DNA from: Pseudomonas frederiksbergensis
GTDB taxonomy: Bacteria > Pseudomonadota > Gammaproteobacteria > Pseudomonadales > Pseudomonadaceae
Direction: 5' to 3'
Assembly: GCF_001874645.1 (NCBI RefSeq)
Contig: NZ_CP017886.1
Span: 5,508,501-5,572,500 of the forward strand
Length of the DNA: 64,000 nucleotides
The notes below the pieces were generated by a model, which saw nothing but the letters and a program-made list of their open reading frames with translations, had not been told where the DNA came from and made no database searches. The number at the start of each line of letters is the position of its first letter. The stretch's first letter is position 1. The position numbers were made by a program, and so were the translations under genes. Positions 35,785 to 43,866 of this stretch are shown one piece after another.

Positions 35785-36090
35785 TCAGGCGAGCAGTGGA
35801 CGCAGAAACGTCCGCTCGTAACTGAGGATGAATTTCTTCTCCACCACTTGCGCCACCAACGCAGTGCTTTCGGTGTCGCTCAGAGCAACATGTCGATAGC
35901 TTTCGTAGTCTGCGAGCGAAGGGAAGCTGAACAGGCAATAAGCGATATTGCTTGCGCCTTCAGAAGGTAGAAAGTACCCGTGGTGGGTACCGCCCAGTCG
36001 TTCGACAACGCTGAGCCAGGCCTTGGCGTAAGCTTCAAAGTCGGCGAGTTGGTAAGGGTCGATCACGTATTTGACGTGGCAGGTAATCAT
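35785..36090 (-). CDS. NIPSNAP-family protein
   Basis: The 101-residue protein has the ferredoxin-like NIPSNAP pattern: CHVKYVIDPYQLADFEAYAK early, GGTHHGYFLPSEG in the middle and SFPSLADYESYRH later. The family is a dimeric alpha-beta barrel fold with no agreed function. It is convergent with the broken ilvA and lies 14 bases downstream of the ecotin gene on the same strand, so it is probably co-transcribed with ecotin. Confidence 0.85.
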   Translation of the reverse strand: MITCHVKYVIDPYQLADFEAYAKAWLSVVERLGGTHHGYFLPSEGASNIAYCLFSFPSLADYESYRHVALSDTESTALVAQVVEKKFILSYERTFLRPLLA

Positions 36091-36104
36091 TGTCTGCGCT
36101 CCGG

Positions 36105-36584
36105 TTATTCTTGACGGGCTTTCTCGACCGTGTCCGACGCCGACCAGATCCGGTAGCGTACTTCGACGTCCTTTGGCACGTAGACCACAATCGGCAGCTT
36201 GCTGTTGTAACGCAGCCGGAAACCCTCACCGACGACCGGTACGAAGTCCTGTTTGCTCTTGCCGTCCGGGCACGCCATCAACGTGCTCATCGGGCCGATG
36301 ACGTTCTCCAGTCGATAGAACGGATAACCCCAGCCTTCGAGGTTTTTTTCCTCCAGCGCGCCACCCAGACGCTGGTGATTGCAATCTACTGTCAGGGTTT
36401 TTCCGGCGAGGATTTCGACCTGGTAGTTGTCTTCCCGGGTTTGCGGCGCGAGGTGAATCACCTGGCGTGTAAAACCGCTTTCAGCCTTGGGATAGGGGGC
36501 AACGTCTTCGAGTTTCGTAGCGCTGGCCAGAGTAGACAGGCCGGACAGCAGCACCGCCGACGCGGTGAGAATAGATGAGCGCAT
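36105..36584 (-). CDS. eco: Ecotin, periplasmic serine protease inhibitor
   Basis: The 159-residue protein has a signal peptide ([22 protein letters not shown]). The mature ecotin fold follows with [15 protein letters not shown] and the primary-site loop [10 protein letters not shown], where the Met before ACP is the P1 residue as in E. coli (STMMAC). The C-terminal [13 protein letters not shown] and dimerising strand are also present. The two loop cysteines are conserved. Ecotin dimers inhibit trypsin-fold proteases such as neutrophil elastase. Confidence 0.94.
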   Translation of the reverse strand: MRSSILTASAVLLSGLSTLASATKLEDVAPYPKAESGFTRQVIHLAPQTREDNYQVEILAGKTLTVDCNHQRLGGALEEKNLEGWGYPFYRLENVIGPMSTLMACPDGKSKQDFVPVVGEGFRLRYNSKLPIVVYVPKDVEVRYRIWSASDTVEKARQE

Positions 36585-36697
36585 GATGCCTCCTTGCTCT
36601 TGGTTGAGTCAGTGAACGCGAGCATTCTCACTGCGCTGGCCGCTCAATGCAAACCACGACGGCGGAGCTGGCAACGTGCGGGATAATGAGTGGCGAA

Positions 36698-36893
36698 TCA
36701 TGCGTTTTGCATGAGGCCATTCGGCGGTTCGTCGCAAATCGCTGATTTACCGACAGCCCGTCGTGCGAATTCCCGGGCATGCTTTATGCTTTCTTCCAGT
36801 TCATGAAAAACACCCCCAGGAAAAACCGCGAGATAAAGATTGGCAAGACTGACGGCGGTTAACCCGGCGATTGATCGATGGTCCTATAAAACG
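36698..36893 (-). pseudogene. Possible start-less remnant of a small Pseudomonas protein
   Basis: In the 320-bp gap after ecotin one minus-strand frame is open for about 65 codons between TAG and TGA and reads protein-like (SLANLYLAVFPGGVFHELEE then SIKHAREFARRAVG). No start codon is in frame. The pattern recalls the short DUF3077/DUF6124-type proteins common in pseudomonads. Low confidence. Confidence 0.25.
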
Positions 36894-36904
36894 GGAGGGT
36901 TGCA

Positions 36905-37177
36905 ATGTTTCTGTCTGCCTTGGAACTTCGCAATATCATTGAACACAGTTTTTTGCCTAAACGTTGCCAGTGCACCTTGTCACCGGACCTGTCGATGACC
37001 GTCAAGGTCTACGACAACCACCAGACGGACCAACTGGATCTGGTGGTGACCGGCATCGACGCGAACACTCTTAACGGCTGTCGTGAAATCAACGACCTGA
37101 TCGCTGAATTGCGCCACGACCTGGAGGATCACACCCCCGGCAGCCATGTGCTCGCGTCAAAGGTCCGTGCGCATTAA
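36905..37177 (+). CDS. DUF1652 family protein
   Basis: The 90-residue protein (MFLSALELRNIIEHSFLPKR start, RCQCTLSPDLSMTVKVYD) fits the DUF1652 family, which is essentially restricted to pseudomonads. GGGAGGG precedes the ATG. There is no signal peptide. The function is unknown. Its stop overlaps that of the convergent membrane-protein gene by four bases. Confidence 0.85.
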   Translation: MFLSALELRNIIEHSFLPKRCQCTLSPDLSMTVKVYDNHQTDQLDLVVTGIDANTLNGCREINDLIAELRHDLEDHTPGSHVLASKVRAH

Positions 37178-37572
37178 TCCACGGTTTCTGCGAGTCCGAC
37201 GGTTATACGCTGGGTCTGGAGAAATGCCAGGCCCAGCGCGATCTCCACCGCCACCGCCAGCAAGATACCGGGGCCGGCATGGCCATTGAGCCATTCGCCG
37301 ACACCCAGCGCCGCCAGCCCAAACGCTCCGACCATCAAACCGCTGCTCAGCGCGCTCCGCGAAACGGACGGCGATGCGTTTCGAGCCAGGTAAAACATCA
37401 CGCCCAGCGCCACAAACAACACCGCGCTGCGTCTGGCTACCAACCCTGTTGCGTCTGAATAGCCGACACTCCAGATCGACAGCATGGCGTCGGGCATAAC
37501 GCCCCAGATCAGCGCCAGAACAAAGCACAGGCCAGCGGTAAATGTAGACAGTGTGCGAAACGACAACTGCAT
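37174..37572 (-). CDS. Hypothetical four-helix inner membrane protein
   Basis: The 132-residue protein has four hydrophobic segments (TFTAGLCFVLALIWGV, AVLFVALGVMFYLA, LMVGAFGLAALGVGEW, GILLAVAVEIALGLAF). This length and spacing is typical of DUF4345/DoxX-like small membrane proteins, although no firm family is claimed. It is monocistronic and convergent with the DUF1652 gene. Confidence 0.7.
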   Translation of the reverse strand: MQLSFRTLSTFTAGLCFVLALIWGVMPDAMLSIWSVGYSDATGLVARRSAVLFVALGVMFYLARNASPSVSRSALSSGLMVGAFGLAALGVGEWLNGHAGPGILLAVAVEIALGLAFLQTQRITVGLAETVD

Positions 37573-37663
37573 GGCGAATCCTTGCGGCAGTAAGGGGAGG
37601 CCAAAGCATAACCTTTGGCCTCGCTCACGCCCATCGCCAAATGCCGCTGTGCAGCGCCATTAT

Positions 37664-37927
37664 TCAGTTCTGATAGTGACAGGCATCCGACAGCTTGAGG
37701 TAGCTGATGTCCTCCTGTTTACCGACGTTGTCGATGAACCTCATCTCCGCCGTCACCACCTTGCAATCCTGCGTGGTGGGCTCGGTCATCGAAATCACTT
37801 TGTTGACGTGCAGCGGCATTCCGTAGTGATAAGGCACGGGCTGGGAAGGTGCGGAGTCGGCTAGCGCCAGCCCGGCAAACCCGGTGCAGGCGAGGGCAGA
37901 GGCCACCAGCAATATACGCATGTTCAT
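37664..37927 (-). CDS. DUF2790 periplasmic protein
   Basis: The 87-residue product has a signal peptide (MNMRILLVASALACTGFAGL ending ALADS). The DUF2790 core follows: PYHYGMPLHVNKVISMTEPT, CKVVTAEMRFID and a C-terminal LKLSDACHYQN, with two cysteines that may pair. The family is Pseudomonas-specific and of unknown function. It is monocistronic. Confidence 0.9.
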   Translation of the reverse strand: MNMRILLVASALACTGFAGLALADSAPSQPVPYHYGMPLHVNKVISMTEPTTQDCKVVTAEMRFIDNVGKQEDISYLKLSDACHYQN

Positions 37928-38582
37928 GAGAAATCTCCGGTGCAGACGTGAAGTCAGCGCGACACCTGACGATGTCGGCTCTGCCGCGGAGGGCGTCAGA
38001 AGGTTCTGCGCGAACGCGGTCCAGTTACTGTTGGACCACAGGATTAACCAAGGGTTAAGTTCAGTGGGTGTTCAGGTGATTGAAAGGGATGGGGTGTTTT
38101 TTGGTCTCTATAGCCTGCGGTGACGGGGCTTAAGGGGAAGGCCGACTATTTCATGCGTATGTTCGCGGCTCAAGCGCTGCAAGCCGTCGACTGTTGCGCC
38201 CTAACCACCGCGGGTGAGGAACTCGCCGGTGGGCGCTTTACCAACCAATATCCTCACGATAAAAACCTGAGCGAGCTTCGGCTCCTTCCTACAACGTCAT
38301 AGGCATCGTCGCCTTTCGCCAGTCAGCGGCAAGGGTTTACTGTTCGTCGTCGCTGCAAAATCAGCGAACGGGTTTGGTCACCTGATAATAACCGTGCATA
38401 TATGTGCCATCATTCGCGCTGCGGACATCCATGTCCTCGTAGTGCGTTGTTATGGCGGCTGTGTGCGGGACGCCTTTAGGCGAGCCGATTGGTTGTTTCG
38501 GTTGACCAAGCCTGTACACAGTCCGCCTCCCATCGTTTGGTCACGATGCGGCGGTTACTTATCAAACAACCGAGTAATCCTA
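37928..38582. other. Gene-poor stretch
   Basis: These 655 bases hold no convincing gene. The only structure found is a mtlZ scrap at 38160-38222. Short plus-strand frames near 38120 and 38394 lack ribosome sites and protein-like sequence. Confidence 0.45.
38160..38222 (-). pseudogene. Internal scrap of a second mtlZ (fructokinase) copy
   Basis: TGTTCGCGGCTCAAGCGCTG and the following CAAGCCGTCGAC match mtlZ at 43961-43992 with one difference. Directly after that, TGTTGCGCCCTAACCACCG and the next dozen bases match mtlZ at 44121-44151 (27 of 31). The 128 bases that separate these blocks in the intact gene are missing. The scrap is in the same orientation as mtlZ. Confidence 0.65.
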
Positions 38583-38879
38583 ATGCCTACGTTAAATCCA
38601 TTTCCCGATCGTTATCGTGCCATCAAAAGCAGCGTTACCGACTCAAACCCAATGGTCATCGATACCGAGGCCAATCCCCAAGACATACTTGAAGCCGCTC
38701 TACAGCGAATCCGTGCCTCCAGCGACCTGCTGGAGACGCTGCACTGCCAGTGCTTCAAACACGGCGATGTCCAGGACATTCCGCACATTACCCATGCGCT
38801 TTATCTGCTGACTCAGGATGGTTGCGACCTGTTGAAGGTGGCTCAGCAGCGGATGTTGGGGTGGACAGCGCCAGTCTGA
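38583..38879 (+). CDS. Small hypothetical protein, DUF6124/DUF3077-like
   Basis: The 98-residue protein (MPTLNPFPDRYRAIKSSV; then DILEAALQRIRASSDLLETL) has the short N-terminal loop and helical second half of small cytoplasmic proteins that pseudomonads carry in many copies. I am not certain which DUF applies. The ribosome site is weak. A hairpin terminator follows 17 bases after the stop. Confidence 0.6.
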   Translation: MPTLNPFPDRYRAIKSSVTDSNPMVIDTEANPQDILEAALQRIRASSDLLETLHCQCFKHGDVQDIPHITHALYLLTQDGCDLLKVAQQRMLGWTAPV

Positions 38880-38895
38880 CTTAACCATTGCACAG

Positions 38896-38925
38896 CAAGC
38901 CCATCTCCCGAAAAAGCCGGGCTTG
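38896..38925 (+). terminator. Rho-independent terminator
   Basis: CAAGCCC (38896-38902) pairs with GGGCTTG (38919-38925), followed by a T-rich run, just after the small gene at 38583. Confidence 0.65.
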
Positions 38926-39000
38926 TTTGTGCGAATCTTTTTTATTGTGTCGTACAGCTTGGTTGATGGCCGTTTGGCGATCCTGAAGTCCTCTGTCCTT

Positions 39001-39594
39001 CTACTGCACCAACTGCATGAGACGGGGCATCAAAACCTCAGTGGGATGCCAATCACGCAGCGTCGGCAGCAACCCCTTATTCCGACTTTTTTCGTAATCG
39101 TCGGCACCCTCCGGAACAATCAACTCATCCCACACGAAGTAGATATTCGCGACGACGCCTATTTGTACGTAATACCTGGGTGATTCTCCTTGCGCATCCG
39201 TCTCGAAATAGGCGGGAAGCGGACTATTTGAAAACACCACCGCCATGTTCACGTGCGTCACAGGAGAGTCCGGGCCAGCAAGAAACCTTACTTGAACAAG
39301 CGAAGTGAGAGGAAACATCGCCATCCAAAGTTCGCCAACTTGCCCAAGATCAACGATGCCCGGAAGGTCTGGCGCGAGCAGAGCGATATCGGCTAAGCCC
39401 CATTCGTCTCCACCGGCCCGAATAGACATAAAGGGTGTCTGATCAGAAAAGTCGGGAATGTCTTCACCAATCAGCGTGGCATCATTCCCGGAATGGGCTT
39501 CTACCTTGGTAGGCTCTGTTACAGCGACAAAGCTTTGGTTGGCGTTATCGCAGCCCGTCAACGCCAAAAATACTAATGCCCATAAATATGCCAT
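39001..39594 (-). CDS. Lipoprotein carrying a VgrG-tail-like C-terminal domain
   Basis: The 197-residue product starts MAYLWALVFLALTGCDNANQ with lipobox LTGC, so it is a lipoprotein. About the last 110 residues align with the C-terminal extension of the VgrG encoded 2 kb upstream: QVRFLAGPDSPVTHVNMAVV versus QIRFVTGLGQPIKSVKAAII, and WDELIVPEGADDYEKSRNK versus WDELIVPPGSDDYEASRNK. It continues 25 residues beyond the point where VgrG stops. A terminator separates it from the preceding lipoprotein gene, so it has its own promoter. A role in immunity is inferred. Confidence 0.7.
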   Translation of the reverse strand: MAYLWALVFLALTGCDNANQSFVAVTEPTKVEAHSGNDATLIGEDIPDFSDQTPFMSIRAGGDEWGLADIALLAPDLPGIVDLGQVGELWMAMFPLTSLVQVRFLAGPDSPVTHVNMAVVFSNSPLPAYFETDAQGESPRYYVQIGVVANIYFVWDELIVPEGADDYEKSRNKGLLPTLRDWHPTEVLMPRLMQLVQ

Positions 39595-39621
39595 CAAACT
39601 CGCTCAAACTTAAATTTTAAA

Positions 39622-39651
39622 AGAGAGGGAGGCACTTAACTACCCCTCTCT
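39622..39651 (-). terminator. Rho-independent terminator between the two lipoprotein genes
   Basis: AGAGAGGG (39622-39629) and CCCTCTCT (39644-39651) form an 8-bp stem. On the minus strand it is followed by TTTTAAAATTT. It ends the vgrG-effector-lipoprotein transcript. Confidence 0.75.
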
Positions 39652-39665
39652 CAACGAAGAGTGAT

Positions 39666-40550
39666 TTATTTCAGCGCTTTAATTGGAGGGTCTTGATAGT
39701 CACTATCAATTTCTATACCCGCATCAATCGCCTTTTTTTCACGAGCATCACGAATAGCTTTGTAGTTCTTAAGAAGACCCGGCAACAACTCTTTCCAGCG
39801 TGCCTTGTCTTTTGACTCACTAAACGCAGGTGCCCAGTATTCGCGCTCTGTTGTAAAGTTCAAAGTTACCAAATATGTTCCGCGTTCATTAGGGGCATCG
39901 TCAGAGTCGTGCCGCTGTGCCCTCAGGGTTAGGTAATTCCCATTATTATAAAAATTCCAATCATAAAAATCGTCTACTTTCAACCAGCGATCTAGATCCA
40001 GGCGATAGTCAGGATCTAACCATGGATGACTCAGGACATAGTCTCCAAGCACCTTACCAGGCGAGCTAATCTTATCAATTTGCGAACCTGATATCCGCGG
40101 ATCGGACGGCGCATAATAATGAGTCCAGCCTGCTGATTTTATTTTTTCTAACAGACCGTATAAGAAAGCCTGATACTCTTCATGCTTACTGCCATCAGGG
40201 AGGGATCTAACGGATAAGTCAAGACTTCCTATGTTTTTCCCTACATCTTTATCAATCGCAATACTCACACTTGCAACATCATCAAGTATCAAAGCCCCAT
40301 TGACCTTTACAGAAGGTAGATCAGCATCACCAAAGGACTTATCAATTTTGTACCAGCACATATTCACCTGTGACATGCACTCTTCAGAAAACTTCACAGG
40401 GCTTGCGGTCAACAAAGTGTTGATATCTTCCTGCAACTGAATTTCGATCGTCGACTTCTTGCCCGTCATAGAACCACTCCCAGTGTCTCTTGCATCACCA
40501 CAGGCACTAAGCAAAAAAATAGTACAAAGCAATAGAGCCTCATACTGCAT
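39666..40550 (-). CDS. Lipoprotein, candidate immunity protein of the VgrG cassette
   Basis: The ATG at 40550 (MQYEALLLCTIFLLSACGDA) overlaps the stop of the upstream gene by 11 bases and gives a clean lipobox LSAC. An earlier in-frame ATG would overlap more. The 294-residue protein is predominantly hydrophilic, with no recognised domain. Translational coupling to the unknown cytoplasmic-looking protein and periplasmic destination match the effector/immunity pattern of T6SS modules. This stretch is noticeably AT-rich compared with vgrG, a sign of independent acquisition. Confidence 0.68.
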   Translation of the reverse strand: MQYEALLLCTIFLLSACGDARDTGSGSMTGKKSTIEIQLQEDINTLLTASPVKFSEECMSQVNMCWYKIDKSFGDADLPSVKVNGALILDDVASVSIAIDKDVGKNIGSLDLSVRSLPDGSKHEEYQAFLYGLLEKIKSAGWTHYYAPSDPRISGSQIDKISSPGKVLGDYVLSHPWLDPDYRLDLDRWLKVDDFYDWNFYNNGNYLTLRAQRHDSDDAPNERGTYLVTLNFTTEREYWAPAFSESKDKARWKELLPGLLKNYKAIRDAREKKAIDAGIEIDSDYQDPPIKALK

Positions 40551-41547
40551 TATTCCAAGTGGCAATGGTTTCAATTTGCTCTTCCATATAGTCTTTTTTA
40601 AAACCCATCAACTTATGATACTGGGCAGCAATTTTTCCAATAAATTCCATACGATCTGATTCGCTGTAGAGGTTGCCCTTGTCCATTTGAACCCTTAATT
40701 CCTTATCATCTACATCGCACGCAGTACTGAAAGCGGCGACTCGTACCGGTACAAAAGGAGCCCACTCAAATGCAGCTTGGGCTTTCAATGTCGCTTGAAA
40801 AAAGAATTCGTTGTAAATCAGTGGCTGAAGAATCCTTCGTTGCTCATGATCAGCAATGGCAAGAAGTGACTTTAATTGCAAATTTCTTTTAGTTGCTGGA
40901 TCTGACGTGCTCTCAGACTCCTTAATTCGCTCAAAACCTTTTTTTACATCGGGCGTCAACGCAAGATTCTTTAATACTGGCAAAGCCTCGTCGGCCCACG
41001 GCAATTGATCTATATTCATCTGCACCTGCGCATCACAACTTTTCGCATTGCGAACAGGTGCGCACTCATCAAACTGCTGCGGATGTTTTTTATAAAACCA
41101 GTGCCATACAAATATATCTTGAAATAACCAAAAATTCCCCTTGCCAAGCCCTTTCTTACCAATCCTTAGGGGCGGCTGGCCAATAGGGGGGACTCCAATC
41201 GTCAGGTAAGGCTCCGCAGGAATAAAATCCAATCCGCATTTAACCTGCTTACTGGCAAAGGCAGCCAACCCCATCCAGTAAAATCGACCCTTTAAATCCG
41301 GTTTTCCGTCTTCGCCGCGCTCCAGATAAAATTCGGCATAAGCAGCAGCGATCCGTGCCGCTCGGGCACCGAAATCTGAAACCAGAACCATTTTTGTAGA
41401 TTTAGAGAAAACACTCTTTTCCGGCACACTCAAGCGATTGATTGCTTCCTGCTGCCCCATCGTCCACAGCTTGTCACACTTCAAGGTAACGTCTTGAACC
41501 GAGCAGCTCTGGCTATTGGTCTTAAAAGTAGCTACGGGTGCGCTCAT
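40540..41547 (-). CDS. Unknown protein encoded directly after vgrG, candidate T6SS effector
   Basis: The 335-residue protein has no signal peptide and starts in an ATGA overlap with the vgrG stop. It has a central segment GRFYWMGLAAFASKQVKCGL and several cysteines (SCSVQDVTLKCDKLW, CAPVRNAKSCD). I cannot assign a catalytic family; a resemblance to DUF2515-type proteins is only an impression. Position after a tail-extended VgrG and before coupled lipoproteins makes an antibacterial effector the best hypothesis. Base composition is lower in GC than vgrG. Confidence 0.65.
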   Translation of the reverse strand: MSAPVATFKTNSQSCSVQDVTLKCDKLWTMGQQEAINRLSVPEKSVFSKSTKMVLVSDFGARAARIAAAYAEFYLERGEDGKPDLKGRFYWMGLAAFASKQVKCGLDFIPAEPYLTIGVPPIGQPPLRIGKKGLGKGNFWLFQDIFVWHWFYKKHPQQFDECAPVRNAKSCDAQVQMNIDQLPWADEALPVLKNLALTPDVKKGFERIKESESTSDPATKRNLQLKSLLAIADHEQRRILQPLIYNEFFFQATLKAQAAFEWAPFVPVRVAAFSTACDVDDKELRVQMDKGNLYSESDRMEFIGKIAAQYHKLMGFKKDYMEEQIETIATWNNAV

Positions 41548-43757
41548 TTATTTCTACTCGCTTCGTAATCGTCAGAGCCTGGCGGCACAATCAGTTCGTC
41601 CCACATCAAATGGACTTCTGCCGTCTCGGCAGTGTCCGTTTCGACACGAGGATGAAGGCCGTCTGCATTACTTTTTGAAATCTTCGGAGCCACTGCGGAA
41701 GGAACAATAATGGCGGCTTTCACCGACTTGATAGGCTGTCCAAGCCCTGTCACAAAGCGGATTTGCTCGTCAAACTTCTCACTATTTGCCGTACCGGATT
41801 TAAGCGTGTTCCCCGCCCGAGCCTGATCAGCAATCAACGGCAACCCAGGCACCAAAATCCCGATTCCCGTCCCGCTCCCCGGCGAACCACCGGAATTCAC
41901 CTTCACCTCAGCCCCACTAATCGTCACACCCCCCGCATCAACCTTGACGAAACTCCCGCCAGCTTTGGCCGTCAGTTCCATGCCACCTTCCATCACTACC
42001 TTGTCGCCCGCGTGGTAGTGAATCTCCGTCCCCGCTTCAACGAACTGCGCCGTGCCGACCTTCACATGCTGAGTCACGCCGACGGTCAGGTGATCGTCCG
42101 CCCGCGCTTCGGTCTTGCGATCCAGATGGGTGATGCGGTGTTCTTCGGCCTTGAGTTCGGTGAGGGTGTTGGCTTCGACAGTGTCGTGGCGTTCGTTGCC
42201 GACGCGGATTTTCTGGTCGTGCTCGATGTTTTCGTCCCAGTCGCGCTGGGCGTGCAGGTAGATCTGTTCGGCACCTTTCTTGTCTTCGATGCGCAGCTCG
42301 TTGTAGCCCTTGCCGCCCGGTGAGCTGAGGGTCTTGAAGGTGCTGCGGGTTTTGTTCGCCGGCAGGTCGTAGGGAACGAGGTTTTCCTTGTGGTACAGGC
42401 ACCCGGTGACCAGCGGTTGGTCGGGGTCGCCTTCAAGGAAGGTCACCAGCACTTCCATGCCGATGCGCGGGATGGCGATGCCGCCGTAGGCGCTACCGGC
42501 CCAACCTGTGGCTACGCGGACCCAGCAACTGGTTTTGTCATCGGACTGGCCGTCGCGGTCCCAGAAAAACTGCACCTTGATGCGGCCGTATTCGTCGCAG
42601 TGGATTTCTTCGCCCTTGGGGCCGGTGACCACAGCGGTCTGGCTGCCCAGCACTTTCGGTTTCGGGTGTTCGAGGGCAGGGCGGTAGTGCGCGTCCCACG
42701 GGGTGGCGAGGAAGCGGTTGCGGTAACCCTGGTGGAAGTCATCCTTGTTCTGGGTGACGTCACTGGTGATGGACTCGCCCAGCACTTGCGGCTGTTTGCC
42801 TTCGTGAATGACTTCCAGCAGCAGCCAGAGGTCATTCCACTCAGGCCTAGGGTGCTCGCTCAAGGCCAGGAAGTGACCGCTGACCAGGATCGGTTGATCG
42901 CTTTTGCCTTCGGCCAGTTGGTAGTCGCTACGGTGACGTTCGAGGGCGCGGGTCGCCAGTTGCTTGCCGCGTGCGCGGTCGGTAAAGCGGCCGGGGTAGT
43001 CGTAGTCTTCCAGGTCCGGCAGGAACGCGCTGCTGGCTGCGCCTTCAGGCAGGATGCGCGGTTTTTCGAAGTCGTAATCACGGCGACTGACGCGGCTGGT
43101 GCGGGTTTCCAGGCGCAGGTTGAAGCGCTTGATCACCGGTTTGTCGGCGCTCATGCCGGAGTCTTGCTGATAGGTGACCGGCGCCAGTTTACGGAACACC
43201 GTCTGGTCATCGCCGAACACCAGTTTGTGGCCGCTGGCACTGTGCTGGAAGTGGAAGTGAATGCCTTCTTCTTCGCACAGGCGCTGGATGAAATGCAGGT
43301 CGGATTCGTCGTACTGCACGCAGTACACGCGCTCGGGGTAGATCGCGCTGAGCTGGAAACGGTAGGCGTCGGACAGAATGCCGCGGGCTTCGAGGACCTG
43401 GGCAATGATCTTCGGCACGCTCAGTTGCTGGAATATCTGCTGGTCATGGTTGTGCCGCAGGTAGTTGAGCTGCGGGGTCAGGCTGATGCTGTAGCGCGTC
43501 AGGCTTTTGCCCGAATCGCCTTGAGCGATGCGGTAGACCAGGCCATGAATGACGCCTTCGCCGGTCGCGCCGAAGGTCAGGCAGGCAGGTTTGTGCAGCA
43601 GCTCTTCAAGCTTCAGGTCGGGACGGGAACTGAGCAGTTCGATGTCAAAGCAGTATGGCTGATTGAGCGCTTCGCGGCCTACGAAACTGAGCACCTGAAG
43701 GTCCGTGGAAACACCTTCGAGGGTAAGAGAAATATGGGTAGCGTTAGCATCCAGCAT
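41544..43757 (-). CDS. vgrG: T6SS spike protein VgrG (TssI) with C-terminal extension
   Basis: The 737-residue protein has the gp27/gp5-like VgrG core (SLTLEGVSTDLQVLSFVGRE, YDESDLHFIQRLCEEEGIHF, the gp5 OB region with DEYGRIKVQFFWDRDG). The repetitive beta-helix needle follows (DTVEANTLTELKAEEHRITH, TQHVKVGTAQFVEAGTEIHY). After the DUF2345-like part come about 110 further residues with the WDELIVPPGSDDYEASRNK end, shared with the lipoprotein at 39001. No other T6SS structural gene is in the window, so it is an orphan vgrG island. It is first gene of a vgrG-effector-lipoprotein operon. Confidence 0.95.
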   Translation of the reverse strand: MLDANATHISLTLEGVSTDLQVLSFVGREALNQPYCFDIELLSSRPDLKLEELLHKPACLTFGATGEGVIHGLVYRIAQGDSGKSLTRYSISLTPQLNYLRHNHDQQIFQQLSVPKIIAQVLEARGILSDAYRFQLSAIYPERVYCVQYDESDLHFIQRLCEEEGIHFHFQHSASGHKLVFGDDQTVFRKLAPVTYQQDSGMSADKPVIKRFNLRLETRTSRVSRRDYDFEKPRILPEGAASSAFLPDLEDYDYPGRFTDRARGKQLATRALERHRSDYQLAEGKSDQPILVSGHFLALSEHPRPEWNDLWLLLEVIHEGKQPQVLGESITSDVTQNKDDFHQGYRNRFLATPWDAHYRPALEHPKPKVLGSQTAVVTGPKGEEIHCDEYGRIKVQFFWDRDGQSDDKTSCWVRVATGWAGSAYGGIAIPRIGMEVLVTFLEGDPDQPLVTGCLYHKENLVPYDLPANKTRSTFKTLSSPGGKGYNELRIEDKKGAEQIYLHAQRDWDENIEHDQKIRVGNERHDTVEANTLTELKAEEHRITHLDRKTEARADDHLTVGVTQHVKVGTAQFVEAGTEIHYHAGDKVVMEGGMELTAKAGGSFVKVDAGGVTISGAEVKVNSGGSPGSGTGIGILVPGLPLIADQARAGNTLKSGTANSEKFDEQIRFVTGLGQPIKSVKAAIIVPSAVAPKISKSNADGLHPRVETDTAETAEVHLMWDELIVPPGSDDYEASRNK

Positions 43758-43818
43758 GCCTTGATTCCGTCCTTTGAATAACCAGGGCGCGATGGTGCAG
43801 GATTAAACCCACTGGTTC

Positions 43819-43848
43819 AAGGTGCAAGTGGCCGGTGAGTTGCACCTT
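43819..43848. terminator. Hairpin between mtlZ and vgrG
   Basis: AAGGTGCAA and TTGCACCTT are perfect 9-bp arms around a 12-base loop. It follows the mtlZ stop (leftward) and precedes the vgrG start, so it could terminate mtlZ. There is no long T-tract. Confidence 0.45.
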
Positions 43849-43866
43849 CTCGATGCGGGGACCGTG

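Noticed and set aside
42390..43781. 463-codon plus-strand frame opposite vgrG
   Set aside because: Low-complexity hydrophobic/valine-rich shadow; vgrG motifs on the minus strand are decisive.
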